From Chrysoporthe austroafricana (lineage: Eukaryota; Ascomycota; Sordariomycetes; Diaporthales; Cryphonectriaceae), in contig JYIP02000017.1 in NCBI GenBank assembly GCA_001051155.2, forward strand, positions 208,231 through 272,230: 64,000 nt of DNA, in the 5' to 3' direction. Below the pieces are notes generated by a model. The model saw only the letters and a program-made list of their open reading frames with translations, was not told the DNA's origin and did not search any database. Made by a program: the position numbers and the translations under genes. Shown piece by piece: positions 1 to 9,887 of this stretch; position 1 is the first letter of the stretch; the number at the start of each line of letters is the position of its first letter.

Positions 1-1
1 C

Positions 2-1312
2 GATCGTGTACTAGACTCGCTTCATTCGGTGCTTAGCATTCCCACATCATCTACTTCGCCGATCAGATTGCTACACCTCTCTTTCCGCGACTTCTTACTA
101 GGTCCTGAAAAGGACAATAAGTGCGATAAGCACTGTTTCTGGATTGATGAAAAGCTACGCCACAAGGAGATATTTGCGAACTGCCTGCGGGTAATGAACA
201 AAAGCCTTCGAAAGGATATATGTCATGTCCAGGCACCAGGAACACCCCGCTTAGCTATCGACCCTGACTGCATCAGTACACGTCTCCCGCCGGAAATACA
301 GTATGCTTGTCGCTATTGGGTTTACCACCTCAGAGAAAGCAAAGGCACAGTACAGGATGACGACCCAGTTGATAAATTCCTTCATCACCATCTTCTACAC
401 TGGCTTGAAGCTCTAAGCCTCTTAGGTCGTATTCATGAGAGTATTGAAATGATAAATGGTTTATTACATTTGCTTCAGGTAAACATTGTACTCCCTGTCT
501 TCAATTATAAGTAATTCTAATAGTCTATTTAGACCGAAAATAGTAACGATGTAGCTGCATTTCTTTACGATACCAAGCGTTTTCTTCTGAACAGTATGCC
601 GGCCATTGATGCTTCACCGCTTCAGATATACTATTCTGCAATAGTATTTGCATCTGAAAACAGCCCAGTTCGGAAGCAATTCAGCAGCGATCTTTCGACA
701 TTTATATCTCGGCTGCCACAGGTAAATCTAGAATGGGACGCCTGCATTTCAACGCTCGAAGGCCATAGCAGTCTGGTTCAATCTGTCGCTTTCTCGCCCG
801 ACGGCCAGCGTATAGCTTCAGGATCAATCGACAAAACTATCAAGATCTGGAATGCAGAGAGCAGCGCTTGTATTTCGACATTCGAAGGCCATAGCAATTG
901 GGTCAGATCTGTCGCTTTCTCGCCCGACAGCCAGCGTATAGCTTCAGGATCAAGCGACAAAACTATCAAGATCTGGAATGCAGAGAGCGGCGCTTGTATT
1001 TCAACGCTCGACGTTGGCAAAAGAGTTCAGTACCTGAAATTCGACTTTGCTGGTTCAAACCTCTATACAGACACTGGAACGATTCCATTAGAATTCTCAT
1101 CGAATATAGCTCTATCGCAAGCTTCAATTGCCTTTCAGCAGCTAAAGCAATGTGATTATAGTATAAGATATGACGGCTCATGGATTATGTCGGAAGGTTG
1201 CAATTTGCTTTGGCTGCCGCCAGAGTTTCGGCCAACTGCATTCGATATATTGCAGCAGACTATATGTATTGGATGTTCATCAGGTCGGGTATGGAGTATC
1301 AAATTTGATTAG
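2..1312 (+). CDS. NACHT-WD40 NLR (HET-D/E-like), 3' part only
   Basis: The 3' end of a fungal STAND/NLR gene that runs off the left edge. Exon A (2-478) is open from the first bases and carries the usual post-NACHT block ([10 protein letters not shown], then the helical ACRYWVYHL and WLEALSLLG motifs). A 54-bp intron (479-532) joins in frame to exon B (533-1312), which continues [20 protein letters not shown] and then two complete 42-residue WD40 repeats (746-871 and 872-997) plus a degenerate third. The NACHT ATPase and the N-terminal effector domain lie outside the window. In characterised relatives the WD40 end recognises a partner and NACHT oligomerisation triggers cell death. Two repeats are few for a propeller, so a contracted array is likely. 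The C-terminal tail of about 100 residues is not a WD repeat. Family assignment is firm; the effector type cannot be known from here. Confidence 0.85.
746..997 (+). repeat. Two near-identical 126-bp WD40 units
   Basis: Each unit encodes 42 residues. The second half (from VAFSPD through IWNAES) is almost identical at the DNA level, while the first third differs strongly (SSLVQ against SNWVR). Such clustered differences on a conserved frame are known from the HET-D/E/R family. Confidence 0.85.
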
Positions 1313-1996
1313 ACTTTTCTTTTTCTTCCGATACTTCAACACTTTTATTAACGCATTATCTTTTTTAGTTCTGATTTGTTTCAAATGAAAGAATTCTAAA
1401 AGAAGGTGTTGCTATTTATTTTCTTTTAGTTTATATATTGAATGTTTGAGAGTTTTCAACATTGAACCAGAAATGGTGTCAGCTTCTCATGCCAACCACC
1501 AGACCTTGGGCAGTAGGCTCGAACAACCTAAGCGTGCGTACAGCCAGATGAGGGAACCAAACGAAGCAAAAAGAAAATCTGTGCCTATGACCTGGCCTGG
1601 CGTCGTCGAGAAGGCAAGGGCGATGAAAGGCTTAGATGAGAAGAGAGACGCCGTCGGAGCAGTCGTTAAAACAAGGCAGTAGCCGGACTGGCTTACCGGC
1701 CTATCGACGAAATAATTATACAAATTCACGGCTTGTAGACGGAAATTAGATATTTCGGCGATGCCTCGCATCTGGTCAGATGTGTATCAAAGAGAAGACA
1801 ACGCATTGTCCCCCTTCCTCGGGTGTAAAAAGAGCTAAAGTCGAGGATCAATCTACTTATATCTCTGACACTATGCACCTGTATAGTTTGCAAATCAAGC
1901 TTTTCTCTCTTTTGACTTGCAAATTTATATTATCTGTGGGTTTGCTTTTGCTGTTGAGCCTGCCGGACAGCAGGGCACGTGATAGTATGTTGCCCG

Positions 1997-2024
1997 TGCA
2001 ATATGGGCTATAGCCCATATTGCA
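1997..2024. repeat. 28-bp perfect palindrome
   Basis: The half-site TGCAATATGGGCTA is followed directly by its exact reverse complement, with no spacer. It could be a cruciform or hairpin, a symmetric protein site, or a relic of a mobile element end. Confidence 0.9.
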
Positions 2025-2684
2025 TTCTCTCGTCTGGGCCACGATAGATAGTTGTTTGTTCCTTAGACAACCAACAAGCAATATACACGAATCCCACCAC
2101 CTTTTCGTACGTACGAACAAGCCCAGCCAACATTATCATTATTTTTAATTTAGCGTGTTGTTGCTTTGCTGCAATGCCGATAAAGCACTCACTGTGCTTG
2201 AAAGCTAATCGGGTCTATTCGCTCTGTTCCTATTGCTCTTCTTCTACGGTTTGTCGCTACACATCGTTAGCCCAGCTTGGCTACCGCATAGGACAAAACA
2301 ACAAGCGCGTTTCAAATTTTCCTTTCCGCATTTCTTTCTGTTGTAATACAATAACGCGTTTTGCCCTTTTCGCTTAGTGGTAGTTTACTTAAGTGCAAGT
2401 CTGTATGCATGTAATGCTTTGCTTTACGAAATGTGTATGGAATATATGCATGCCCGGCCAGGAGTTGGCGGGGTTATGGTGCGGGCGCGGTGGCAGATGA
2501 GTTTGGTGAGCGTGAGTCGATTTTTTTGCCCGCCCACCATACAAATAAATGTGTCGGCAATCTCAAACGTGCTCCTGAGCCTGTTTCAGCGTGCTTCGGG
2601 GTAAACCAATGTCAGAGGGTTTATGAAGGGGCAAAAAAGCTTGACCCCAACTTTTGGTTGTACAGTCAGGCAGTTAGATCGGCA

Positions 2685-2808
2685 ATTACAGTGGGCATAG
2701 CATTAACGGTGGGCAGAAGGTCATGTATTTACAGAAACCATTACAGTGGGCATAGCATTAACGGTGGGCAGAAGGCCATGTATTTACAGAAACCATTACA
2801 GTGGGCAT
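2685..2808 (+). repeat. 55-bp tandem repeat, 2.25 copies
   Basis: Unit 1 is 2685-2739 and unit 2 is 2740-2794, with one visible difference (ggtcatg against ggccatg). A 14-nt partial third copy follows. There is no coding role that I can see. Confidence 0.9.
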
Positions 2809-3580
2809 TATGAGTACGTATTATCATTTGCGAAATTCCAGTGGCTGTTTTTGATAATAGTAACACTTGTAACATACGTTTCAGCTTTTGATACTGAGGC
2901 TCGGCGGGATAAGCCGTGAAGCCCTCGCAGATTAGTGGGTCTTGCTGCCTATCAGGGATTTGCATGCGCTATCAACGACACTTTATATGTTCTGATCAAG
3001 GATCTTAATGGGATTGCATAGCCTAGCGCCACTGACAGGCGGTTATTTAAGCACTGTCAATTGAACTTGAACCCCAAGATTTGGGTTTTTGGCAATGGCA
3101 TGCGTGGCGGCAGGTGAGTTCGGTAAGCATGGGTCGTTTTACTTTGTCGGCATTCCAAATGTGCTCCTGAACCCACCTCAGCGTAAGCCAATGTCGGAGG
3201 ATATGTAAAGAGGGTTTATAAAGAGTGCGGCCACATTCGGTGGCGGCGCTAAGCTTGAGCGGGTCTTTACCAAGTTAAACTATTAATGGGTCACTAGGGT
3301 TACAATACCGTCTTACTCTCGCCCTTGGGGGGTTGGCTGTCGGGCTGATCTCGGCACCTCGTTCCTAAGCATACGCTCTTTGGAAATGCGTGAACGCTCC
3401 TATATTCCATTGGTTAGCTGGCTTGATGGCTTGGAATGCGGAAGATCAAATAGACGGAACCAAAGCTTTATTACTTCCGTTGTTGCTCTGTTGGTTCGAA
3501 CTGAAGCTATCCTCCGAGCTCTCTGAACTTTGACGACTGGATTTCTCTTCAAAAAAGCTTGTATCCATTTCTTTCCACAG

Positions 3581-3868
3581 TGTCGGAGTTTTTCTATTAC
3601 AGGCGCCTCGGGATCATGATGTCTGCGTGATGCCGGAGCGAAATAAATGCTTCAGCATGAACGGGTAGCGGTACCGGGGGCCGCATATATAAAATAAGAG
3701 GTAGACGGAATAGGAAAAAAGGAAGGAAAATAGGTCTAGTATCCTTTTTACCTCTCCTCATTGTACGTCAGAGACGCAGGTTTGCATGTGAATATTAGAC
3801 AGACATTAAGACTACTCTCCGTAAGAGGCTAGAACGTGGCTGCTTACTTTTATACACATCAGAGCCGG
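3581..3868 (+). mobile_element. Possible Copia-type LTR relic with primer-binding-like site
   Basis: The segment starts TGTCGGAGT and runs about 278 nt to TACACA, followed at once by TCAGAGCCGG. That string resembles the primer-binding site of Ty1/copia elements, which pairs with initiator tRNA-Met. No second LTR and no gag or pol was found in the window, so this would be a solo or truncated LTR. The call rests on these end motifs only. Confidence 0.35.
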
Positions 3869-3890
3869 ATGCTCTCCCAGTGCCTGCGAT

Positions 3891-5350
3891 TTGGGCTGCA
3901 ATTACCTGACCGCCAATATGTTCCAATCTGTCGGTCAGATTCCCTCGGCTCTCATAGAGGTCAGTGGATCAGCATTGTTTAGACTGCGCAACATGAAGCC
4001 ATCTGCTATATACTTCCCTTTTGATCGGTCGACTAGAACGATCAGGTTGCTGCGATTCAGCGGTGCCTCCACATGTCAAGATGTTTGTTGCATTCTGGAA
4101 GTCCATGATCTCGAGAGTGCCTTTAGCCTCGAATTTGTGGCCCTCTCCTACGTGTGGGGCAAGGACAGGCTTTGCAGAAAGATCAAAATCAACGATGTCT
4201 CTGTCTCCATTTGTGAGAATCTATATCAAGCACTTCACGTCTTGCGAGTGTCCAGCATCATGTTCACAGACGGCCCGTACCCGAACTTTGAGTGGCCCAC
4301 GACGTTCAGCCAGATTATTTCTGGATCGACGCGATTTGAATCAACCAAGACGACCTTCTCGAACGAGGCCACCAAGTCAACTTGATGAAGGAAATCTATT
4401 CTGGTGCAGCCTGTGTTATATCCTGGCTCGGCGCCGAATTCATAAACTCATCCTAGGCCATGGATTGGGCGCACAGCGAGACGAGGAATTACGATCCTGG
4501 GACAGGTCTGACACCATTTTATGTCCTCAACGAGTTGGACTACTGGCGAAGGATGTGGATCATACAGGAATTCATTCTTTCAAGATACGTGCTCCTTATC
4601 TGTGGAAGCAGGGCGACGTGATAGACCCCGGAGTCACAACCTCAGGGTCGGAACTCATTGGAACGTCTCTATCGTCTGAGAAAGAAAATGTGGGGATTCA
4701 GACGATCGCAGGCCTTCAATAACTCTCACGGCGTTAATTTTGAAACGAAGGCAGGGTTCTCCCTGATAGAGCTGCTACAGACATTCTTCTACCCGGAGTG
4801 CAGCGATGTTCGGGATCGTGTCTACGCTTTGTTGCCCCTTGTTTACGACACACCAGGAGATTCTCGCACCCAATCTCGCAGACTGTACTATCACCGTCGA
4901 GCAACTGTATTATCGAGTGCTGCATAACTGCAGAGGGCATCCGAAGTTCACTCTAGAAGGCTTGAGAGTCAGTCTCAGCAACGCCTTAGGTATTCATCGA
5001 GATAGGACGTTCTGGCGTCACGATATTGTTTATGCGACTACCGAGGGATGTGGCCCTCGTCGAATTCTGCAGAATCGACTTGTCTGCAATAGGGATTTTC
5101 GAAGGTTGTGGACAGAGTCATTCCTAGACTTGTTCTTCCACATGCTCTCCGTGGATGCCTCAGGCAAACAATTCTAGAAACCGGGACACATCGTATGACG
5201 AGACAGGCTTTACCCAAGACGCATTGATACGTGCCTTGAGTAATCAGCAAGTAAAGCAGAGGTTTTGCAATGCTTTCATCCAGAATGACCAGGACTTTCC
5301 ACGGCGGGAGGATCCAGATATGTCGGAGTGCTTTGAGCTACTCTTGGGGG
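3891..5350 (+). pseudogene. HET-domain gene, broken
   Basis: HET-domain motifs occur in the right order but in different frames. Block 1 is FVALSYVWGKD with NLYQALHVLR (about 4130-4250). Block 2 is YFWIDAI, then a TGA at 4337-4339, then INQDDLLERGHQVNLM and a run to SWLGAEF. Block 3 is LDYWRRMWIIQEFILSRY (about 4535-4590). Block 4 is LIELLQTFFYPECSDVRDRV (about 4767-4830), and a weakly recognisable C-terminal part continues to about 5350. The TGA replaces the cysteine of the canonical AICINQ motif. At least two frameshifts are also needed. Intact HET proteins act in heterokaryon incompatibility cell death; this copy cannot encode the domain. 5351-5738 holds nothing I can identify. Confidence 0.75.
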
Positions 5351-5738
5351 GGCTATTGGGGCTCCTACGCACAAACTGGGATACTCAATCGGAAACCAGA
5401 GCACCTATAGCAAGCCCACCGTCGGCTGTAAGGTACGGAGGTAATATGTTGAGAAGCGGTGGTTCATCAATCGTAGGGGGGCTGGACCGGTCGGAGTCTA
5501 TGACCTATCGAAGCTCTGAAATGAGAGACCATTTCCAGCTAATTAACTGGACGTGGTCCTTAGTCTATGTTCTGCACGGCTTCGCACCAGGGATAGTGTT
5601 TGGATAATTACCAGAAATCTACTCCAGTCACGCTTGCGGTGAAGACGATCTGTGGTCATCCAAAGAGGGCTATATTCACTTTGTACGGCGGCTAATATAC
5701 ACCGGTTTCGCTATTTCCCTCGATCTATACGGCTCTTC

Positions 5739-7125
5739 TCACGCTGTCGTCGCGCTCACCATCGGAATGAAACTCTCGTTCACATACGTCGGGTTCCGCC
5801 ACTCGCTCCAGTCATGCGTCAACAAACCCCACGTCTCGTCATAATCCTGTATCCCACTCCGGATGTAATAACTCCCCGCGAGCACCCATATCATCCAGCC
5901 GGCGCTGTTCGTCGGCAGCCACTCGGCCAGGCACTGGGTGTACGGCTCCTCCCAGGTAGTCGCGTCCATGAGGAACCCCCACTCGGTCAAGACCACGGGG
6001 AAGTGGTTGTAGGCCGAGTCATTTGTGTTCATGGCCTCGAAGCCGTCGGTGAGCAGGGCGCTCTCGAGCGAGGAACAGTCGGTGGCGGAGTTATCGTAGT
6101 TGTGGATCTCGAGGACAATCTTGTCGGCGGGGAAGTCGGAGAAGGAGAACGTGCTGGTGCCGGGCGTCAGGGCTGTCTTCTCGACGACGGGCGTAAGGTA
6201 AGTGTCGTAGTCAAGGCCCGAGAGGAAGATAAGGGGGTCTGGGTTCGCATCGTTGATCGCTGCCGCGCCTTCTTTCACGTAGGTGTACCAGTATTCCCAG
6301 TTGTACGTCTCCTCATCCAGGGTGGTGTTGTCGGCGGGCTCGCGTGGTTCGTTGCGGAGGGACATGGACGTGAGAGCGGTCCATGATTTGCCCTGGCGTT
6401 TGAAGTCAGTCAGGGCATTGAAGGGGACGAAGAGATAGGGAAGAAACGCCTACGTGGTCAGCCATGTACGCGATACCGCGTGTCCAGTTCGCGATGGAGA
6501 AATACGTGTCTCCCCACCAAGCATTGCCGTCGGTCTCGCTGCAGCACCACTCGCCCTTCGAGATGTGGTTGTCTAAATGCACATAGATCTCATTCGCGGC
6601 ACACTCCTCGGCGATGGCGTCGAAAATCTACACCCACATCGTCAATGTTAGCCACAGGCTCTTCACCTCGAGCCCCGTCTCCTCCGCCGCGCCTTGGTGT
6701 AGTCATCCTGCATGACCTACCTCCAGCCTAGTAATATTCGCCGAGAAAGACGGGTTGGCCGCCAGCACCTCCTCATACACCGCCGTGCCGTTTGTCTCGC
6801 CAAGGGCCTCGACGAACGCCGTCGAGATGGGCACATCCACGCCGCCGTTCTCGTAGATCTGGTCGATGAGCTCGATCGCGTACGTCAGCCGGATGACGTT
6901 CATGCCGGCCTCCTTGAGCTTCGCCACAATGTTGGCGACGGATTGGTACTGCAAGCCTTCCGGGATCATGACGTCCGCTGCCCCGGGCCAGTTCGCGCCG
7001 GCGTACTTCACGGTGTTGCCGGAAGCGTCGAGAATGGAGGCGCCCGACGTCGTGAAGGGGCCATTGGGCCAGGACGCGGCCGTGGCCAGGCCGAGAAGGC
7101 CAGACAATGAAAGGAGATTCTTCAT
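5739..7125 (-). CDS. Secreted glycoside hydrolase family 5 (cellulase type)
   Basis: Three exons on the minus strand: 7125-6721, 6627-6454 and 6392-5739, with introns of 93 and 61 bp and all junctions in phase 0. They encode 410 residues. A signal peptide (MKNLLSLSGLLGLATAASW) heads the protein. The GH5 TIM-barrel signatures are clear: ANWPG near the N-terminus, MNVIRL, the acid/base glutamate in LRNEP (Glu208), EIHNYD, and the nucleophile glutamate in VVLTEWGF (Glu330), followed by GWMIWVLAGSYY. GH5 enzymes cleave beta-1,4- or related glucans outside the cell, and both catalytic residues are present. The exact GH5 subfamily and substrate cannot be settled by eye. The gene stands alone, and its neighbours give no pathway hint. 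Confidence 0.88.
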
Positions 7126-8120
7126 CCTGACCTTGGGTGCCCTTGGAGGTAATGTCTTGAAGCGATAGGGATGAGCGGGCCCAGCGTGCCTTGCAGAGAC
7201 GATCGGCCGGCGGGCCCCTCGTCTTCTTAAAGTTCAGGTGATTGTTACATCCTTGACTATGTCGCTACCCAAGTCGCGCCACCAACCGCGAAGAAGGCTA
7301 TCGTCACCGGCAACCCTCGGTGGCCCAATGCTACCACAGATGTCGACGTGACTGGTCGAGGGGAGTCGGATTGGGCCGAGCTGATCGACATAGCACAGGA
7401 ACCGACCCAGATTGTCGAGATTCTTCCTGCAATGAGCTGCACGCGCTTCAGAAGCTCCAGCGTGCGTGCCCCCACTGCCAGGACGCGATCCGGGGATGTG
7501 GTGCCGGCTGTGGTGGGGAGCACGGAGCCATCAGGTGGTGGTGATATCGCGCCGGCTCCTGTATCCCCGAGGCAATTATGGAGCCGCTGGCTTAAGCTTC
7601 CGACCTATACCGACCGATAGCTAGGGCGTAACTCCCACAGAGGATAAGGGCTCGAGAGCCGTTCCATCAATACACCAAGCGCTTCGGGTCAAGTGACCAC
7701 TAGCCCCGTAAGCGTCGTCGTCAAGCTCAGGGGCCACCGGCATCATCCAAGAGTCTACGGCAAGGATTCCCCACAGCCTCCCCTTGTCGAGGCCGGACAG
7801 GGGATCCGGATGTGGCTGGCCTCGTGACGGTTGGATGGTGGATATCCTCGGCATTGGTTTCCCCCTAGGTACCGCTGGTCCTGCATGCGTCCGTGTGGAG
7901 TCTTGCATGGTGACCCGACTGGAGCGCAAGTGAAGGTTCTCCCGGACAGGCAGGACAATGTGGACTTGATGTATTGCTATGCTTTCGTCAGTCTTGGGAG
8001 CGAGGCGGTGCCCACGCCGTTGTCCTCCGGCCTGCTCGGTCGGAGCTGCTCGGCAGCGGTGCTCACCACCAAACGGCATCAGCTGCGCGAGACTGGCGTA
8101 GGCGGGCCGGATGGCCTCGT
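7126..8120. other. Intergenic, no gene seen
   Basis: GC-rich spacer between the divergent 5' end of the GH5 gene and the 3' end of the P450. Several overlapping short open frames on both strands look like chance products of base composition. Confidence 0.5.
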
Positions 8121-9887
8121 TCAGATCTCCTGTCTCCTCCTAAAATCAACCATCACGCCCTCCTTCCAACTCGTGAAGGTATCGACCAGCTGCATCTCAT
8201 CCCTCCTGTCCCGGCCCCACACCGCACCACTCTTCCCGCCCTCAGCCGGATCGGCTATGCCCACCGCCTGCCTCACATCATACAGCCACAGCGTGCGTGC
8301 CAGCGCCGTCGTCATCTCGACATACGCGAGCCCCTTCCCGATGCACCCCCTGGGCCCGATGCTGAACGGGCAGAAGGCCCCCTGCGCAGCCGCCACGTCC
8401 GCCTCGCCCACCACGCCGCCCGACGGCAGCTTGGAGCCGGCGGCCCACCTCTCCGGGACGTAGCGGAACGGCTCCGGGAAGTAGGCGGCGTTGTGGTGGA
8501 TCGCGTAGTGCGGGACGCCGACCACGGTCCCCTCGGGCACGTGCACGCCGTCGACGGTCATGCCGCCCGCGAGGACCTCGCGCGGGACGATGCCGCCGAC
8601 GGACGGGGACATGCGCATCGCCTCGTCGATGCAGGCGCGCAGGTACGCGCAGCCGCTGAGCGCCGCGCCCTGCCTGATCTCCTCGACATCGGCGAACCTC
8701 TGCCTGACCTCGGCCACGACCTTGTGCAGGGCGCCCGGGGCCCGGACGAGGTAGAACAGGGTCGCGGCCAGGGCCGTCGACGTGGTGTCGCTGCCCGCGA
8801 TGATGAGCAGGTTCGACTCCCCCCACAGCTCCGGGGTCGAGAAGCCGTGGCCCGTCTCGGGGTCGCGCGCCTTGAGCAGGTGGTAGAAGAAGTCGCGGCG
8901 GTCGGTCTCGTCCCCCAGCTTCGTGCGCTCCGTCAACTGGGCGCGGCTGTAGGCCATGTACCGCGCGCGCCCGGCGGCGATGTTGGGGAACAGGAGGCGG
9001 TCGAGGGAGAGGGTGTTGAGGATAGGCATCGTTCCACACTGCACGCGACACATGGTCAGCCCCTGCTGCTCTGGATCCAGCAAGACGGGGGAGAAGGGTG
9101 CAACAGGAAGAGCCCGGGGGAGTTGGGGGGGGGGGCGGGGGGCGCTTACGATCAGATGCCTATGCGCCGCGGTGCTGACCAGATCGATGGCGAAGCGGTT
9201 GTCCTCCCTCTCCAGCATGTGGAATGCCTTGCCAAAACACAGATCCCCGAGGATGTCCATGCTCAGCCAGCTGAACCAGTCGCTCATGCACTTCGGGCTC
9301 GTCCAGCCCTTGTCCCCGACGCGCAGCCCAGCCCCGATGCCGTCGCAGAACGTCCGGATGTTGGCCAGGATGTACCTCTCCATCTCCTTGATGGCGCCGT
9401 CGCTGAAGGCGTGTGCCATGACCCGCCTCTTCCGCGCGTGCAGCTGCCTGTCGCGGCAGTTGTGCGTGTTGGGGGCGGGGTGGACGAAGGCATCGTAGAA
9501 CTGGGCCTTGCGCACGTTGGACTTGAAGCCGTAGATGTCCTTGAGCGCGGACGAGGTGTTGAAGGAGAGGCTGTTGGGCCCGAAGCGGACCACGGGGCCA
9601 TACCGCTGGTGCAGGCGCCAGAGCTCGAGGTGTCGGTCGCCGCGGTACGAGTGCCAGAGCTGGTGCAGGTCGGTGATCCTCGCGAGGAGGGGCCCAGGGT
9701 GGGAGGAGAGCGGGTGCAGGAAGAGCCGGTAGACAACCACGACAGCTGCCTGTCGGACATCGTCAGTAACTATTGCTTCTCCCCCAGATCCCCGGGGGAG
9801 ATCGGGACTTACATAGAGCACGCCGGCAGAGGCGACCAGGCCCAGCCACGAGAGAAGTGAAAGCAGGAAGAGGGCGATATCAGCCAT
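8121..9887 (-). CDS. Cytochrome P450 monooxygenase
   Basis: Three exons: 9887-9813, 9749-9150 and 9038-8121. The introns (63 and 111 bp) are multiples of three, so the unspliced frame stays open, but both have clean GTAAGT/GTAAGC donors and CAG acceptors. The product has 530 residues. I chose the start at 9887 because MADIALFLLSLLSWLGL forms the usual ER-anchor helix. Visible motifs are LHPLSSHPGP (proline-rich hinge), I-helix AGSDTT, EAMR (ExxR), PERW, and the heme loop FSIGPRGCIG with the ligand Cys457. All catalytic elements are intact. Fungal P450s of this kind oxidise secondary metabolites or xenobiotics; the substrate is unknown. It is about 40 kb from the polyketide cluster, so a link is not implied. 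Confidence 0.92.
   Translation of the reverse strand: MADIALFLLSLLSWLGLVASAGVLYVSPDLPRGSGGEAIVTDDVRQAAVVVVYRLFLHPLSSHPGPLLARITDLHQLWHSYRGDRHLELWRLHQRYGPVVRFGPNSLSFNTSSALKDIYGFKSNVRKAQFYDAFVHPAPNTHNCRDRQLHARKRRVMAHAFSDGAIKEMERYILANIRTFCDGIGAGLRVGDKGWTSPKCMSDWFSWLSMDILGDLCFGKAFHMLEREDNRFAIDLVSTAAHRHLIVSAPRPPPQLPRALPVAPFSPVLLDPEQQGLTMCRVQCGTMPILNTLSLDRLLFPNIAAGRARYMAYSRAQLTERTKLGDETDRRDFFYHLLKARDPETGHGFSTPELWGESNLLIIAGSDTTSTALAATLFYLVRAPGALHKVVAEVRQRFADVEEIRQGAALSGCAYLRACIDEAMRMSPSVGGIVPREVLAGGMTVDGVHVPEGTVVGVPHYAIHHNAAYFPEPFRYVPERWAAGSKLPSGGVVGEADVAAAQGAFCPFSIGPRGCIGKGLAYVEMTTALARTLWLYDVRQAVGIADPAEGGKSGAVWGRDRRDEMQLVDTFTSWKEGVMVDFRRRQEI

Larger units (their letters stand above)
1313..3580. other. 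Gene-free, decayed intergenic stretch
   Basis: I see no convincing gene. The stretch holds a perfect 28-bp palindrome (1997-2024), a 55-bp tandem duplication (2685-2808) and two diverged copies of a roughly 120-150 bp segment (about 2490-2640 and 3095-3215). The short open frames in it (for example 1446-1682) match nothing I recognise. Confidence 0.6.

Noticed and set aside
7974..9860. 628-codon plus-strand frame
   Set aside because: Antisense of the P450. The high GC content removes stops, and no domain is visible in this strand.
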